Positions 10,438-22,113 of a stretch of DNA of 64,000 bases are shown here, piece after piece. The translations under genes were made by a program, and so were the position numbers. Under the pieces are notes generated by a model that was not told where the DNA came from, searched no databases, and saw only the letters and a list, made by a program, of their open reading frames with translations. The DNA lies in NCBI GenBank assembly GCA_016169945.1, contig JADLSH010000379.1, forward strand, positions 3,500,001-3,564,000. The letters are read 5' to 3'. The first letter of the stretch is position 1; every line of letters begins with the position of its first letter. Source of the DNA: Trachythela sp. YZ-2020. Its lineage: Eukaryota; Cnidaria; Anthozoa; Malacalcyonacea; Clavulariidae.

Positions 10438-10473
10438 TAGTCATTTGTAATTCTTGTTTGTCATTTTCTCCAG

Positions 10474-11370
10474 GTTAATCATAAAGAAAGCCGATTTAGA
10501 CCACGAGGGAGACTACACGTGCATTGCTTCGAACGAGGTCGACACTTGCTCCAGCCGTTGCGAACTGCTTGTGGAAGAATTGCTCTCTAGTCTTCATTTT
10601 AAGAAACAACTTTCTGATTCAGAAATTCTACCGAATAAAGAAGTCGAGTTATCCATTGAAGTCGAGGGACAGCCTTCTGTGACTTGGTTTAAGGACGAGG
10701 TACCTGTTAAGGATATCTCAAAGAACGAAGAGACATCGAAATATGAAATGGATTCGAAGGAAGGCAGACAAATTTTGACGTTTACTCCAACTGGAGTTGA
10801 AGACGAAGGAAACTACAAAGTTGTTGTGCAAAATAACGAAGAACAAAACAGTAGTGTTGCGAAATTGAAAATGGCTGAAGGTACTGGGGAAACTCCTCAC
10901 ACTGAAAGCCCAATCCAAAGACTTGAAATCCAGCAAGATTTTGAGTTCCCGGAAATAACTTTCGAGATTAAGAACGAACCAGAGTTTGTGTCAGTCCCAA
11001 GAGATGTCACTATAAGTGAGAATGATAGAGTAGTTCTACGATGTTCTGTAGCAGGTAATCCTGTGCCTGAAATGAAATGGTTTAATGAAAAGAAAGAGGA
11101 GATACCTGACCAAGGACGGGTTCGACATGAAACTAAAGACGGGTACAGTTCTTTGATTATTGGTGATGCTGATCTGGATGATGAAGGGGTTTATACTTGT
11201 ATTGCTTCAAATCCATCAGGAGAAGTTTCTACAACAGTCGAGTTACTAGTTGATGAGGTACAGATACAACCAGATGCCCAACCTTTGGCAAAGCCTGCTT
11301 CGGATGAAATCTCTGTAGTCGTTGAACAAGTAGACAGAGTTTACATGGAACCCACTGAAACTGAGCTGAG
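10474..11370 (+). CDS. Exon 11: end of Ig 4, Igs 5-6, acidic tail
   Basis: Acceptor TTTTCTCCAG, donor CTGAG|GTAATA, phase 2 to 2. It completes Ig 4 (DHEGDYTCIASNEVDTCSSR). Ig 5 (about 10584-10880) is degenerate, with EGQPSVTWFKDEVPV and GNYKVVVQN, so its F-strand Cys is Val. A linker (FPEITFEIKNEPE) contains the beta-like linker motif. Ig 6 (about 10980-11260) is canonical (PEMKWFNEKK ... DDEGVYTCIASN). Confidence 0.93.
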
Positions 11371-11453
11371 GTAATAATAATGGTGGAAAGTTTATTAATT
11401 AAGCATTTTTTTCATTTCTACGTTAGCATAACCATAGTACCACCCATTCACGA

Positions 11454-12862
11454 ATGTTCCATTGTCTTTTCATTGTTTTGAAAATCCCACTTTTCTTCAT
11501 GTCATCCAGTCCCGATCCAGTGATCAGAATGTTCCATTCTCTTTTCATTGTTTTCAGAATCCCACTGTTCTCCATGCCATCCAGTCACGATTTAGTGATC
11601 AGAATGTTCCATTGTCTTTTCATTGTTTTGAAAATCCCACTGTTCTCCATGTCATCCAGTCACGATCCAGTGATCAGAATGTGCCATTGTCTTTTCATTG
11701 TTTTCAAAATCCCACTGTTCTCCATGCCATCCAGTCACGATTCAGTGATCGGAATGTTCCATTCTCTTTTCATTGTTTTCAGAATCCCACTGTTCTCCAT
11801 GCCATCCAGTCCCGATCCAGTGATCAGAATGTTCCATTGTCTTTTCATTGTTTTCAGAATCCCACTGTTCTCCATGCCATCCAGTCACGATCCAGTGATC
11901 GGAATGTTCCATTGTCTTTTCATTATTTTGAAAATCCCACTGTTCTCCATGCCATCCAGTCACGATCCAGTGATCGGAATGTTCCATTGTCTTTTCATTA
12001 TTTTGAAAATCCCACTGTTCTCCATGCCATCCAGTCACGATCCAGTGATCGGAATGTTCCATTCTCTTTTCATTGTTTTCAGAATCCCACTGTTCTCCAT
12101 GCCATCCAGTCACGATTTAGTGATCAGAATGTTCCATTGTCTTTTCATTGTTTTGAAAATCCCACTGTTCTCCATGTCATCCAGTCACGATCCAGTGATC
12201 AGAATGTTCCATTGTCTTTTCATTGTTTTCAAAATCCCACTGTTCTCCATGCCATCCAGTCACGATCCAGTGATCGGAATGTTCCATTGTCTTTTCATTA
12301 TTTTGAAAATCCCACTGTTCTCCATGCCATCCAGTCACGATCCAGTGATCGGAATGTTCCATTGTCTTTTCATTATTTTGAAAATCCCACTGTTCTCCAT
12401 GTCATCCAGTCACGATCCAGTGATCAGAATGTTCCATTGTCTTTTCATTGTTTTCAAAATCCCACTGTTCTCCATGCCATCCAGTCACGATCCAGTGATC
12501 GGAATGTTCCATTGTCTTTTCATTATTTTGAAAATCCCACTGTTCTCCATGCCATCCAGTCACGATCCAGTGATCGGAATGTTCCATTGTCTTTTCATTA
12601 TTTTGAAAATCCCACTGTTCTCCATGCCATCCAGTCACGATCCAGTGATCGGAATGTTCCATTGTCTTTTCATTATTTTGAAAATCCCACTGTTCTCCAT
12701 GCCATCCAGTCACGATCCAGTGATCGGAATGTTCCATTGTCTTTTCATTATTTTGAAAATCCCACTGTTCTCCATGCCATCCAGTCACGATCCAGTGATC
12801 GGAATGTTCCATTGTCTTTTCATTATTTTGAATATCCCACTGTTCTCCATGTCATCCAGTCA
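11454..12862. repeat. 75-bp minisatellite, about 19 copies
   Basis: Unit begins GTTCCATTGTCTTTTCATTA and contains CCCACTGTTCTCCATGCCAT and GATCCAGTGATC. Copies differ at a few shared positions (G/C in CATTGT/CATTCT, A/G in GATCAGAA/GATCGGAA), giving higher-order variant patterns. Because 75 is a multiple of 3, two + frames stay open for over 470 codons; this is a repeat artefact, not a gene. It ends about 39 nt before the exon 12 acceptor. Confidence 0.97.
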
Positions 12863-12901
12863 CTCATTGTTTTGACAGATATTAACCATAATGTCTTCTA
12901 G

Positions 12902-13505
12902 GTTTACTATTGATACGGATGATGGAGGATTTAACAAAGTCCCGTCTGCAGATATGCGGCCTTCGACCCCAATACCCGAGGATATCATACCCCTACGCGA
13001 GACCCCACGCGAGGTGGTCACTAAGCCACGCGTGGAAACCATACGTGATACATATACGGCTGATGGACAGAACACCTGTCTCGCTGTCGTAGTTCATGGA
13101 CCTCCAGACACAGTCGAATGGCTGAAAGATGGCGTACCTCTGGAAGACAACACAAAATATAAGACCCATTTTAATGACCAGACTGGTCTGTACGAGCTTA
13201 TAATCCACGACTCTGAGCCGACCGATTCCGGAGAATACCGATGTGTAGCCACCAATTCCAAAGGCCAAGACTCTTGTCCAATTAAACTCGATATTCAACC
13301 GTTATCTGGGCCACCTAAATTTCTCCGAGCGCTTCACGATGCCGAAGTGTTGTCTGGCACGTCAGTTAAGTTTATTGTGGAAGTCGTGTGTAGTCCTACA
13401 CCGCAAGTGAGGTGGTGTAAAGATGGGTTACCTGTGGTAGACAGTGAGAAGTACAGCATTGAAAGTAAAGGGATTACCTATTGCCTGACTGTCATAGATT
13501 GTAAG
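12902..13505 (+). CDS. Exon 12: Ig 7 and most of Ig 8
   Basis: Acceptor TGTCTTCTAG, donor AAG|GTAGGC, phase 2 to 0. A 40-residue linker (STPIPEDIIPLRETPREVVT) precedes Ig 7 (DTVEWLKDGVPLED ... DSGEYRCVATNS) and the first two-thirds of Ig 8 (PPKFLRALHDAEVLSG ... QVRWCKDGLPVVD). The F strand of Ig 8 is in exon 13. Confidence 0.93.
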
Positions 13506-13554
13506 GTAGGCACTTTGGGGGAGCGAGAATGCATATATTTTTTCTACAACCGTA

Positions 13555-13721
13555 AGACCATATGACACGGGGCAATTTTTGCTGCAACTTGCAACGCAAT
13601 TTCTGCACAGAGCCATGTTATGTGGAAACGTACGCACAGAAAAACGGCGAACATGGCCCGCATTTCACTTCACCGATATTGTCATTCTCATTCATTTCTC
13701 TGTCGCCTTCTGGGCATGTTT
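13555..13721. mobile_element. Half of fold-back family C
   Basis: TTTTTGCTGCAACTTGCAAC ... CACCGATATTGTCATTCTCA matches one arm of the full element at 36285-36600. It is followed directly by the MITE at 13722. Confidence 0.7.
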
Positions 13722-13893
13722 AAGGTACGTTCACACACAGCGATTTGTCGGGCCGATTTCAGATGCACGTTAATGATGTTTGAAAAATACGTGGCAAACG
13801 TCATCTGGCGACATCATCAACTGAAAATATTCGTCATTAACATTCAGAAAACCTAAAATTGGCCCGACAAATCGCTGTGTGTGAACGTACCTT
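13722..13893. mobile_element. MITE with long inverted ends, about 172 bp (copy 1)
   Basis: Ends AAGGTACGTTCACACACAGC and its reverse complement. A nearly identical copy is at 44532-44704. Centre contains ATCTGGCGACATCATCAACT. Non-coding. Confidence 0.93.
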
Positions 13894-14189
13894 TAATAAG
13901 ATAAATAATGACAAAGTAAACCTTGTCAACTCCGCCAGGAGGGTATGTTTTTACCTGGGTTAGTTGAGCAAGATAACTCAAAAACTATCAAACATTTAAA
14001 AACGAAAATTTGTGGAGCCAAGCCAAGGACAAGTCGATTAAATTTCGGTTCAATTTCAATGAAAATTTGGTGAGAAATTTACGAAAGTTTGTCTTGCTTT
14101 CCCCGGATGAACAGAACTGAATGCGTAATTAGTGCATGTATAATTTATGCGTGAATACTTGAATTAATTTACTGGAGGAGTTATGCTGT

Positions 14190-14428
14190 CTATCAGTGTC
14201 TTCTAGTTGTTTCTGTGTCACTTCAGGAGGCAACTGTGTAGTATGTACCCCGAGAAAACCTGCGGTGTCTGGTAGAGTTAAATTTGAAGTGTTCTTGCAT
14301 ATTACTGAGGTGGAATTATCATCAGACAACTGCATAATGCTGGAATTGAGGCCCAGTCTTAAAAAATGATAGACACATGCAGTAATCGTTGTACTACCAA
14401 CGTGCATTAACCACTGTCCTACCAACAT
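14190..14428 (-). mobile_element. SINE-A, antisense, abutting a 3' splice site
   Basis: Reverse complement of the SINE-A body and head (GAGAAAACCTGCGGTGTCTG; GCATTAACCACTGTCCTACC). The head ends about 10 bp before the exon 13 acceptor and supplies a TTAAC branch-point-like sequence. Confidence 0.8.
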
Positions 14429-14438
14429 ATCTATTTAG

Positions 14439-14817
14439 GTTACAGACAGTGGCGAGTTCAAGTGTATAGGTGAGAATTCGGTGGGTCAAGTGGAATCTTC
14501 AGCAGTACTGACAGTATCAACCATGCCAGTACAACCTCCATCATTCGAAGACAAACCAGAGGACACTGCCATTGAAATCCTCGAACAAGGCGATATTAAA
14601 CTTGAAGCGACCATTGTTGGACGACCCAAACCTAAAGTGGAGTGGTTTAAAAACGAGCAGCCCTTGCAAGAGAATGAACATTATAAGATCGACCAGAATG
14701 ACGATACGTATAAGTTGATTATAGTAGGAGTATCTAAAGATGATTCAGCTTCGTATAAATGTATTGCAACGAACGATGGAGGCATTGCTGAGAGGACATA
14801 TCATGTCGATATTGAAG
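14439..14817 (+). CDS. Exon 13: end of Ig 8, Ig 9
   Basis: Acceptor ATCTATTTAG, donor GAAG|GTGCGT, phase 0 to 1. Begins with VTDSGEFKCIGENSVGQVES (F-G strands of Ig 8), then Ig 9: PPSFEDKPEDTAIEILEQGD ... PKVEWFKNEQPLQEN ... DSASYKCIATND, ending TYHVDIEG. Confidence 0.93.
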
Positions 14818-15077
14818 GTGCGTTGTCTTATTATAACTTTTCCAAAGGCATTAATAATTCATGAGCAAAACACTAAGACACCGTATCCACGGAAATAAAC
14901 GTCCATAAATTAAGTCAACTTTCGCGTTGAATTTTTCTTTAAACGCAACTTGCAACGCAATTTCTGACATTGAGTCATGTTATGTAAGATAGCATTATGG
15001 TAACATAAAGTCAGTGAGCATGGACTGCTTTTCATTTTTCTGATATTTTTCACTCTCATTCATTTCTTTCATGCCTT

Positions 15078-15480
15078 TATGGTATGGTATGGTATGGTAT
15101 GGTATGGTATGGTATGGTATGGTATGGTATGGTATGGTATGGTATGGTATGGTGTGGTGTGGTGTGGTGTGGTGTGGTGTGGTGTGGTGTGGTGTGGTGT
15201 GGTGTGGTATGGTATGGTATGGTATGATTTAGTATGGTGTTGTATGATGTGGTATGGTGTAGTTTGATGTGATGTGGTGTGGTGTGGTATGGTGTAGTAT
15301 GGTATGATGTGGTGTAGTATGGTGTGGTATGATGTGGTATGGTGTAGTTTGATGTGGTATGGTATGGTATAGCATGGTGTGGTGTGGTGTGGTGTAGTTT
15401 GATGTGGTATGGTATGGTATGGTATGGTATGGTATGGTATGGTATGGTATGGTATGGTATGGTATGGTATGGTATAGTAA
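15078..15480. repeat. (GGTAT)n / (GGTGT)n microsatellite
   Basis: About 400 bp of TATGG units, with interior tracts of TGTGG and scattered variants. G/T-rich on the + strand. Open frames through it read MVWYG repeats and are not genes. Confidence 0.97.
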
Positions 15481-15584
15481 AACGTGGTAGAGTAAGACGT
15501 GAGCCAAGATCATATTTTCTCTGTGAATACTTTCTTAAATAACATTGCTCTGTGTCAGAATTTGCGTTCCATCTCTAAGTGATC

Positions 15585-15690
15585 CAGTGTTACTACAGGA
15601 AGAATACTAAACTAAACCAACTTTACTTATATTGGACAGCTCTATCAGTTGTAAATTGTTCTTCCTAAAGAGCCATCCCTTATTAGTATA
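15585..15690 (-). mobile_element. SINE-A 3' fragment, antisense
   Basis: AGTGTTACTACAGGAAGAAT ... TATCAGTTGTAAATTGTTCT, then a junction with the family D element at about 15690. Confidence 0.7.
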
Positions 15691-16000
15691 AACCTACAAG
15701 TAGGCTAATGCAAATCCAGCGTTCTGATTGGCTACTCTACTAGAGGGGCACCAGGCATTAGCCTACTATAGTAGCGAAGAGCGAGAGAACATCTTGTGAA
15801 TAAGTTGCTTTTTAAGAAAAAAAACTTCACAAAATGTCCTACTTTTTATTCTGGAATAAAACTGACAAACAATCTTGGAAACTGCTTGCAAAAAAGGTTA
15901 CATTTTGACGTTTTAATCGCAGTTTTACAGTTTTGAACATGAACAATCGCTTGTAGTTATTTAACTATATTTTCTTGGACTTTAAAGCATTTTAAAAATA
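15690..16000. mobile_element. Family D element, 5' part
   Basis: GCAAATCCAGCGTTCTGATT ... TAGTAGCGAAGAGCGAGAGA ... TTATTCTGGAATAAAACTGA matches the larger copy at 22690-23475 almost base for base over its first 250 bp. Truncated here. Confidence 0.8.
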
Positions 16001-16131
16001 GCTAACGTTTTGGTCTTTTAAGCCCTTTTTCTTTCATTTTTATGAGCTATCTCTTATTGCTATTCGTGCTATTACTAACCGCTATTTCACCGTTGCCGTA
16101 TCACAAAAAGATGATGTATTCTTCATTTCAG

Positions 16132-16794
16132 CTAAAAGTGGACCGCCAGAATTTGTAGAAACCTTGAACAACGTTGACGTCCAGCCTGGAGAAGAAGCTC
16201 GTCTTGAATGTCAGCTGGGAGGATCACCTGCGAGCAAAATTGAATGGTTTAAAAACAACAAACTTTTAAAAGAAAATGATGGTATTAAATTTGAGCTAAC
16301 AGATGATCTCTGCGCCTTGCTTATACCAAATGTATCCCCGGACGATAGTGGGGTATATCGATGTGTCGCCACGAACGATTCCGGAAGCAGTACGACAACA
16401 GCCGAACTTGCTGTCGAAGAACCGGAGTCGAAGTCGAAGCTCAAATTAGGTCCAACCCCACTTGGGGAAGCTGTGTCTGAAAGTAACGCTGACGTCACTG
16501 AACCGGAAATGGCACCAGTATTTACAGAGGAAGCCCAAGACGGCTCAGTAACTGTTTTGGATGGGGGGAATGTACGACTTGAGGCAAGGATCGGAGGAGT
16601 TCCTACCCCAGTAGTTGAATGGTTTAAAGACGAGACACCCGTGAACATTGGGGAACACTTTGTGAAGATCGTGGATAGTGATAGACATTGTTTGGATATA
16701 GTTCATGTATCCCCCAGTGACTCAGGGACATACAAATGTGTTGGAACTAACAATCTGGGAACAGTTACGAGGGTCTACAGTCTGGATATTGAGG
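16132..16794 (+). CDS. Exon 14: Igs 10-11
   Basis: Acceptor TTCATTTCAG, donor GAGG|GTAAGT, phase 1 to 1. Ig 10: PPEFVETLNNVDVQPGEEAR ... SKIEWFKNNKLLKEND ... DSGVYRCVATNDSG. A 30-residue linker (LKLGPTPLGEAVSESNADVT) follows, then Ig 11: MAPVFTEEAQDGSVTVLDGG ... PVVEWFKDETPV ... DSGTYKCVGTNN. Confidence 0.94.
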
Positions 16795-17008
16795 GTAAGT
16801 AATACTTGATTGTTTTGTTTTGCGGAAAATGTCACGTTCATTTATACTTGCTATGTCACTTGTACGATGCTTTGAACTCATATACAGCTAATTACTCGTG
16901 CCAGTCTAAAAATGGGGAGCCTTTCTTTTTGGGTGTCACAAACTCAACATTCCACAGGTCGCCCGTACAGGAAGATTCAAGATGACTGCCGTTTTAGAAG
17001 TGGGTGCC

Positions 17009-17460
17009 AACTCGCAATGCTATTTGATTGGTTCAGTAACGATTTGCATTGCGAGTTATCGCTATGTCCCGCCAGTTGTAACATCGCCTTAAAGTATTCG
17101 TAGTATCTTCTTTGCCTGATCTATATATAAACTCAGATACAGGTCAGTAGGTAATATTTATAGACTTAGTGATTTCATTGTGTAGACGGTAGACATGGTT
17201 TATTTTGCTACGAATTCATGCGAAACACGATCTTTTCCCACGCGAAGCTTTATTTCTCTTAAAGACGTTAAAAAGCGCCTAGTTGTGAAGAAATTTTTTC
17301 GCCTTCCAGCGAGACACACCACCGAGATGTTTCGTTATCTTCGTAGTATATATGTGCTCTATATTGCACTCAGACACAGGTCAGTAGGTCACATTTTTAA
17401 AATATCCACTGCATAGACATGTTTGCTACGAAGTCATGCGAAATGCCTCTCCTCTCACAA
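17009..17460. repeat. Short inverted repeat and a two-copy direct repeat
   Basis: ACTCGCAATGC/GCATTGCGAGT are inverted at 17009-17060. A roughly 100-bp unit (CAGGTCAGTAGGT ... TGCTACGAATTCATGCGAAA) occurs twice, near 17132-17240 and 17366-17450. The rest of the 16795-17587 intron shows nothing recognisable. Confidence 0.6.
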
Positions 17461-17587
17461 AGGATTATTAATGCTTATATTTGTTCGTAGCATTTCGCAA
17501 AACATTGGCGAAACAGTGGCGCTATCTTTTTCAGGGATTTTTTTTATTATAAACCACCTCAACTTAAGCTTCGCCTTTTCCCATTAG

Positions 17588-18277
17588 GTAAAGATGATGA
17601 AGACGACACCGACGCGTTCCCGCTCCCCCCTGAACCTGGCGAACCTCCATCATTTATAGAACAGCTCAAACCTCAAGAGGTGAGACAAGGCAGCACTTTA
17701 AAACTATCATGTCGTCTCTCTGAACTGCCTTCTACGCAACTCGAATGGTTCAAAGACAACAAACCCTTAGAAATAGACTCGAGAAAGACAGTCACAACTA
17801 AAAACGACACTTGTACTTTGGTTATCTCGGCTGTAAAACCTCAAGACGAAGGAGAATACAAACTAGTAGCTACGAACAACAACGGGCGATGTGAATCCAA
17901 CGCGTCTGTTTTGGTAAACGAATCCATTAAGGCCCCACGTTTTACAACACCCTTACAACCGTTGACCATAAAAGAAGGCGAGGACGCTCAGCTGGTTGTC
18001 AAAGTAACGGGTGAACCGGAAGTGGCATGGTACCGAGATGAGAGCCTTATTACAGACGATGAACGGTTCGTTATAGTTGATGCGCTTGATTGTGATGATA
18101 AATATTCATTGGTTATAGAAAGTTGTAAACCATCTGATACTGGGGTATACAGGTGCATTGCACGAAATGCCGTAGGCGAGACAGAGTGCTCAGCTCCGAT
18201 GAATGTTCTCCAAAAACTACGTATTCAGAAAGAGGTTCCTAAGCAAACAAGCGTGGAGCAGTTAAGAAGCGAACCAG
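17588..18277 (+). CDS. Exon 15: Igs 12-13
   Basis: Acceptor TCCCATTAG, donor CCAG|GTGGGT, phase 1 to 1. Opens with an acidic DDEDDTDAFPLPPEPGEP linker. Ig 12: PSFIEQLKPQEVRQGSTLKL ... TQLEWFKDNKPLEID, with EGEYKLVATNNNG, so the F-strand Cys is Leu. Ig 13: PRFTTPLQPLTIKEGEDAQL ... PEVAWYRDESLITDDERFVI ... DTGVYRCIARNAVG. A 20-residue basic tail follows. Confidence 0.94.
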
Positions 18278-18302
18278 GTGGGTGAAGTTTTTAAGCCGAT
18301 TC

Positions 18303-18712
18303 ATATAGTGTCGACTGCGCATCCAAATGACGCGTTCTGCGTCGGGAGAAAATTGCAGTTGAATCATAACATGTAGCTGAGACTGGAAGATTTAAAATAT
18401 GCATATCAAAGTATTCAACTGTTCAATCATTATTTGAATATGCAAAAAGTTTCTCGAAGAACAATTAGTTTCCGCGCGGTTGACTGCTTTAAATTAAGAA
18501 AATATATTCTCTTAAGTGCACCTTTCTTTATTTTGCTTCACACAGAAGACAAAATATGCCAGTACAAAAGTTATTTATTGACGTTCTATTGTCGCTATAT
18601 GTGAAACACAAATAGAATTATAGAATATTGAACAGTTGAGTACTTTGATATGCCTGTTTTCATTCAACTGCAATTTCTTCTGACGCAGAACGCATCAATT
18701 GGACGCACACTT
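18303..18712. mobile_element. MITE with long inverted ends
   Basis: GTGTCGACTGCGCATCCAAA ... GAAAATTGCAGTTGAAT at left is mirrored by ATTCAACTGCAATTTC ... TTGGACGCACAC at right. Inner arms (TATCAAAGTATTCAACTGTT / AACAGTTGAGTACTTTGATA) also pair. Confidence 0.85.
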
Positions 18713-18938
18713 TTTGAACTGGCCTATTTAACCCATGAAAAACGAATCAGCGACCACTAAGTGTGAGTGTGCACAAAAAGTTTCACAAATCCCGAATCTC
18801 GTGCTCCAATTTTCTTACCATCCCGCACGTTTTGCGGGCTTTCACCCCGTTTTCGTAGCCAAAATAGACGTTATCCAGGCTCTCACAAAACCAATTGTGG
18901 ACTCAGTCAAAAAAATTGTAAGATGTCAATACTAAATT

Positions 18939-19479
18939 CAGGGTTCGTGCTACTCCTTGAAGTCCTTAAATACTCCTTGAATGAAACTCCTTGACTTTCA
19001 AGGGCGTCAAGGGCGCTTGAAATGCCCTTGAATCTTGCAGTTTTCTGAAAACTCCTTAAATACTCCTTGAATTTTTTGTCCTTAATTAATTAATCTTTTC
19101 TCTAAACAAAGGTAAAAAAAGTAGTAGTAAGATTTTGTAAGTTGGGCAAAATCGTGATGCTATACGAACACGAAAACGGAAAAAGTAAATTAAAACGATA
19201 CAACTTGCAGATTGTTTCAAGTAATAAATAAATTGTTTTAAATTTTCTAAAGTTTTCCTCTACTTATTATAGTTTATTTTTAAGATATATTGTTCTAGGT
19301 GTTCGTGATGGCTTTAGGTTTTAACCTCACAAAAACAAATGTAATCTGATCTGAGTTGTTGAATTTATCTTGTCTTTTCTTGAAAAGAAGAAAAATCATC
19401 CTTGAAAATGATATTTTACTTTAATCCTTAAAATGAGGTATTTATCCTATTATTCTATTCAAGACCAGCACGAACCCTG
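18939..19479. mobile_element. DNA-transposon-derived element with TAAATT target duplication
   Basis: Terminal inverted repeats CAGGGTTCGTGCT / AGCACGAACCCTG, flanked on both sides by TAAATT. The interior repeats ACTCCTTGA/CCTTGAA motifs and has no open frame. Fragments of the family appear around 62100-62170. Confidence 0.8.
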
Positions 19480-19625
19480 TAAATTGCTGTTTCATCATTC
19501 GTTAGCTATCAGTTAAGATTCAGTTTCCAGTCCAGACTACGCGCAAATGTCAGTAGTCAATTAACCGCTTTCTGATCCTTCTAATTCCACATATACGGAA
19601 TACCCTATGTTAAACTTTATTTTAG

Positions 19626-19976
19626 ACACACCAACAGAGAAACCGCAGTCACCGAAGAAGGCAGTTCTCTTTGACACCGCGCCTGCTCAGTTTGAACCTG
19701 AATTCAGGAATGTCATTCACGATCTCTCAATGGAAATTACAGACGGAGGGGACATTATCCTAGAGGCGGAAGTCCTAGGGTATCCTAAACCGGACGTGGA
19801 GTGGTACAGGAATGATACATTGATTACGTCATCACATCACTATCTGCCCCAGTCTCGAGGAGATGTCCATTGGCTCACGATTGTGGGAGCTAGTCCTTCT
19901 GATGCAGGCGAATATAAATGTGTTGCTTCAAATCCGCTCGGTACCAGAATCAGAACGTACGCTGTCAACATTGAAC
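19626..19976 (+). CDS. Exon 16: Ig 14
   Basis: Acceptor TTTATTTTAG, donor GAAC|GTAAGT, phase 1 to 1. After DTPTEKPQSPKKAVLFDTAP comes one Ig: FEPEFRNVIHDLSMEITDGG ... PDVEWYRNDTLITS ... DAGEYKCVASNPLG, ending TYAVNIER. The B-strand Cys is Ala (ILEAEVLG). Confidence 0.93.
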
Positions 19977-20084
19977 GTAAGTAGTATACACAGGTGCATG
20001 GGTCTTCTTTACTGCCACTGGGGTTCAATTCCTGCAATATGAAGTTCAATGATTCTAATTTCACTTAATCGTCGTTTATGAGCA

Positions 20085-20915
20085 GAATGTTTGAGTTCGA
20101 ATTCAGCAAATACTCAGGTTTCCTCTTGTAATAACACTGGAGCAATAAGAGATGGCCCTCACTGGACCTCTAGAGAGAACAGTTTAGAACTGATAGAACT
20201 AACGAAGTATGAATAAAGTTAGTTTAGATTAGGTTTCCTCTTGTAGTAACACTGCATGAGCAATAAGTGATGGCTCTTACTGAACCTCTAGAGAGAACAG
20301 TTTAGAACTGATAGAACTAACGAAGTATGAATAAAGTTAGTTTAGATTAGGTTTCCTCTTGTAGTAACACTGCATGAGCAATAAGTGATGGCTCTTACTG
20401 AACCTCTAGAGAGAACAGTTTAGAACTGATAGAACTAACGAAGTATGAATAAAGTTAGTTTAGTTTAGGTTTCCTCCTGTAGTAACACTGGAGCAAAAAG
20501 AGATGGCCCTCACTGGACCTATAGAGAGAACAGTTTAGAACTGATAGAACTAACGAAGTATGAATAAAGTTAGTTTAGTTTAGGTTTCCTCTTGTAGTAA
20601 CACTGCATGAGCAATAAGTGATGGCTCTTACTGAACCTGTAGAGAAAACAGTTTAGAACTGATAAAGCTACCCAGTCTAAATATAATTAGTTTAGTTTAG
20701 GTTTCCTCCTGTAGTAACATTGGATCAATAAGGGATGTCTCTTACTGGACATCTAAGGAGAACTGTTAAGAACTGATAAAGCTACCCAGTATAAATAAAG
20801 TTAGTGTGGTTTAGGTTTCCTCTGTTAGTAGCAATGGACCAAAAAAGGGTGTCCTCACTGGACCTATAGAGCTATCCATTATAAATAAGTTTAGTTTAGT
20901 TTAGTTTAGTTTAGA
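20085..20915 (+). repeat. Tandem array of SINE-A 3' ends, about seven units of roughly 120 bp
   Basis: Repeated GTTAGTTTAG-(G)TTTCCTCTTGTAGTAACACTG ... GAGAACAGTTTAGAACTGAT ... AAGTATGAATAAA units, several almost identical. It ends in a (TTTAG)n tail at 20890-20915. The array looks like local amplification of a single SINE tail. Confidence 0.9.
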
Positions 20916-20948
20916 ACAACAACACTAAATATCATAATACTTCTCTAG

Positions 20949-21821
20949 TTTCGATGGAAGAAGAAGACGAAGATTCCTTGGCAGAGGAGGAAGCAATGGC
21001 AAACCATGTCGACTACAAATCACCACAAGAACCTTCAGAACCAATCACATTTAAACAAGAAACCATGAACGTTGAAAGTGAACCTCTTATGGATCAAGAC
21101 TCTCCAACCACAGACCAAAATGGCGAACCTCACTTCCAAGACAGTCCGTTTGAAACACGCGGTAAACCACAACCAAAGAAAGAGCAACCGGGTTCCGAAC
21201 CACGAGCTTTAATCCCCGAAGTGCATTCTGCTATTCCCGTTGATGGGGTTAATATACCCGTCGGAAAGACCCAGGAGAATGTATCCCCGGAGGAAAGTAC
21301 CTTCCCTCTTGATACTCCGGTAGAAGTAACTGTCATTGGTGACGCTGCTGAATTAAGTATCAAACCTAAAGAAAGAGATCTATTAGAACCACAAAGACAG
21401 CCTGAGATAAAATCAACTTCTGATGGATCCGAAATACTGATGACAACTCCAGTTGACAGTGGAGGAGAACCACGTGTCCCGCATGAAGACCCACGTGTCC
21501 CGCGTGACACGGGAACCCCACGCGATAGAGCTGATGAACCGCGGGCAGTTCAACCAGAAGTTCATTTTACCATCCCAGTATCCACAGAAGAAAAACCCGA
21601 GGGACAAACCCCACCTACCGATGTCCCACCCCGCGAAAAGACCCCCACAACCCCAACCCAAGAAATACGTTTCAATATTCCATTCAGTGGTGTGGATGAA
21701 CCGTATGTTATATTGGATACACAGGAAAGATCTCCCGAGGCGATATACGGGCAAGATTGGAAGCCTGAAGTTAAGTCAACGCCTGAACTGCTGGCGAGGA
21801 CTTCTGCTCGTCTAGAACAAG
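20949..21821 (+). CDS. Exon 17: acidic, Pro-rich disordered linker with recurring short motif
   Basis: Acceptor CTTCTCTAG, donor ACAAG|GTGAGC, phase 1 to 1, 290 codons. No folded domain. Starts MEEEDEDSLAEEEAM and is rich in Pro, Glu, Asp and Thr. Three copies of a beta-like motif stand out: PEVHSAIPVDGV, PEVHFTIPVSTEE and QEIRFNIPFSGVDEP. Around 21460-21530 short Arg-Val-Pro repeats occur (PRVPHEDPRVPRDTG). Likely an elastic or partner-binding spacer; this function is inference. Confidence 0.88.
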
Positions 21822-21872
21822 GTGAGCGAAACTATTTATATGTGGTATGATGTGAGATGGAATAAGTCATCA

Positions 21873-22113
21873 GGGGCCAGTTGTACGAAGCCCGTTTAGC
21901 CTATCCGATGGATAACTCGAAAATATCGATCAAGTCTATACATTCATCGAACAACCAAGCTAAAATATTTCAACTTGAATAGAACAATTATATTTGCAAC
22001 TACATATTAAGGGCATAAGATTTAAGTTCAGTCATTCACCAAATGTGTGAAAGTGTTTTTTAATTTTGGCTTATCCACCGTTTAAGCTAAACGGCCTTCG
22101 TACAACCGGCCCC
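21873..22113. mobile_element. MITE with GGGGCC(A/G)GTTGTA ends (copy 1)
   Basis: GGGGCCAGTTGTACGAAGCC at left and its counterpart GGCCTTCGTACAACCGGCCCC at right, each also containing GTTTAGC/GCTAAAC. A relative with the same termini lies at 49978-50113. Confidence 0.88.

Noticed and set aside
11454..12901. Two overlapping + frames of more than 470 codons and shorter minus frames
   Set aside because: They are produced by a 75-bp tandem repeat whose length is a multiple of three. The 'proteins' are 25-residue repeats with no start context, and the region is an intron between phase-matched exons.
15079..15542. MVWYG-repeat and TIPYH-repeat frames
   Set aside because: They are translations of a GGTAT microsatellite on either strand.
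16211..16648. Minus-strand frame of 145 codons opposite exon 14
   Set aside because: It is the Ser-rich antisense shadow of two canonical Ig domains. The same applies to antisense frames opposite most Ig exons.
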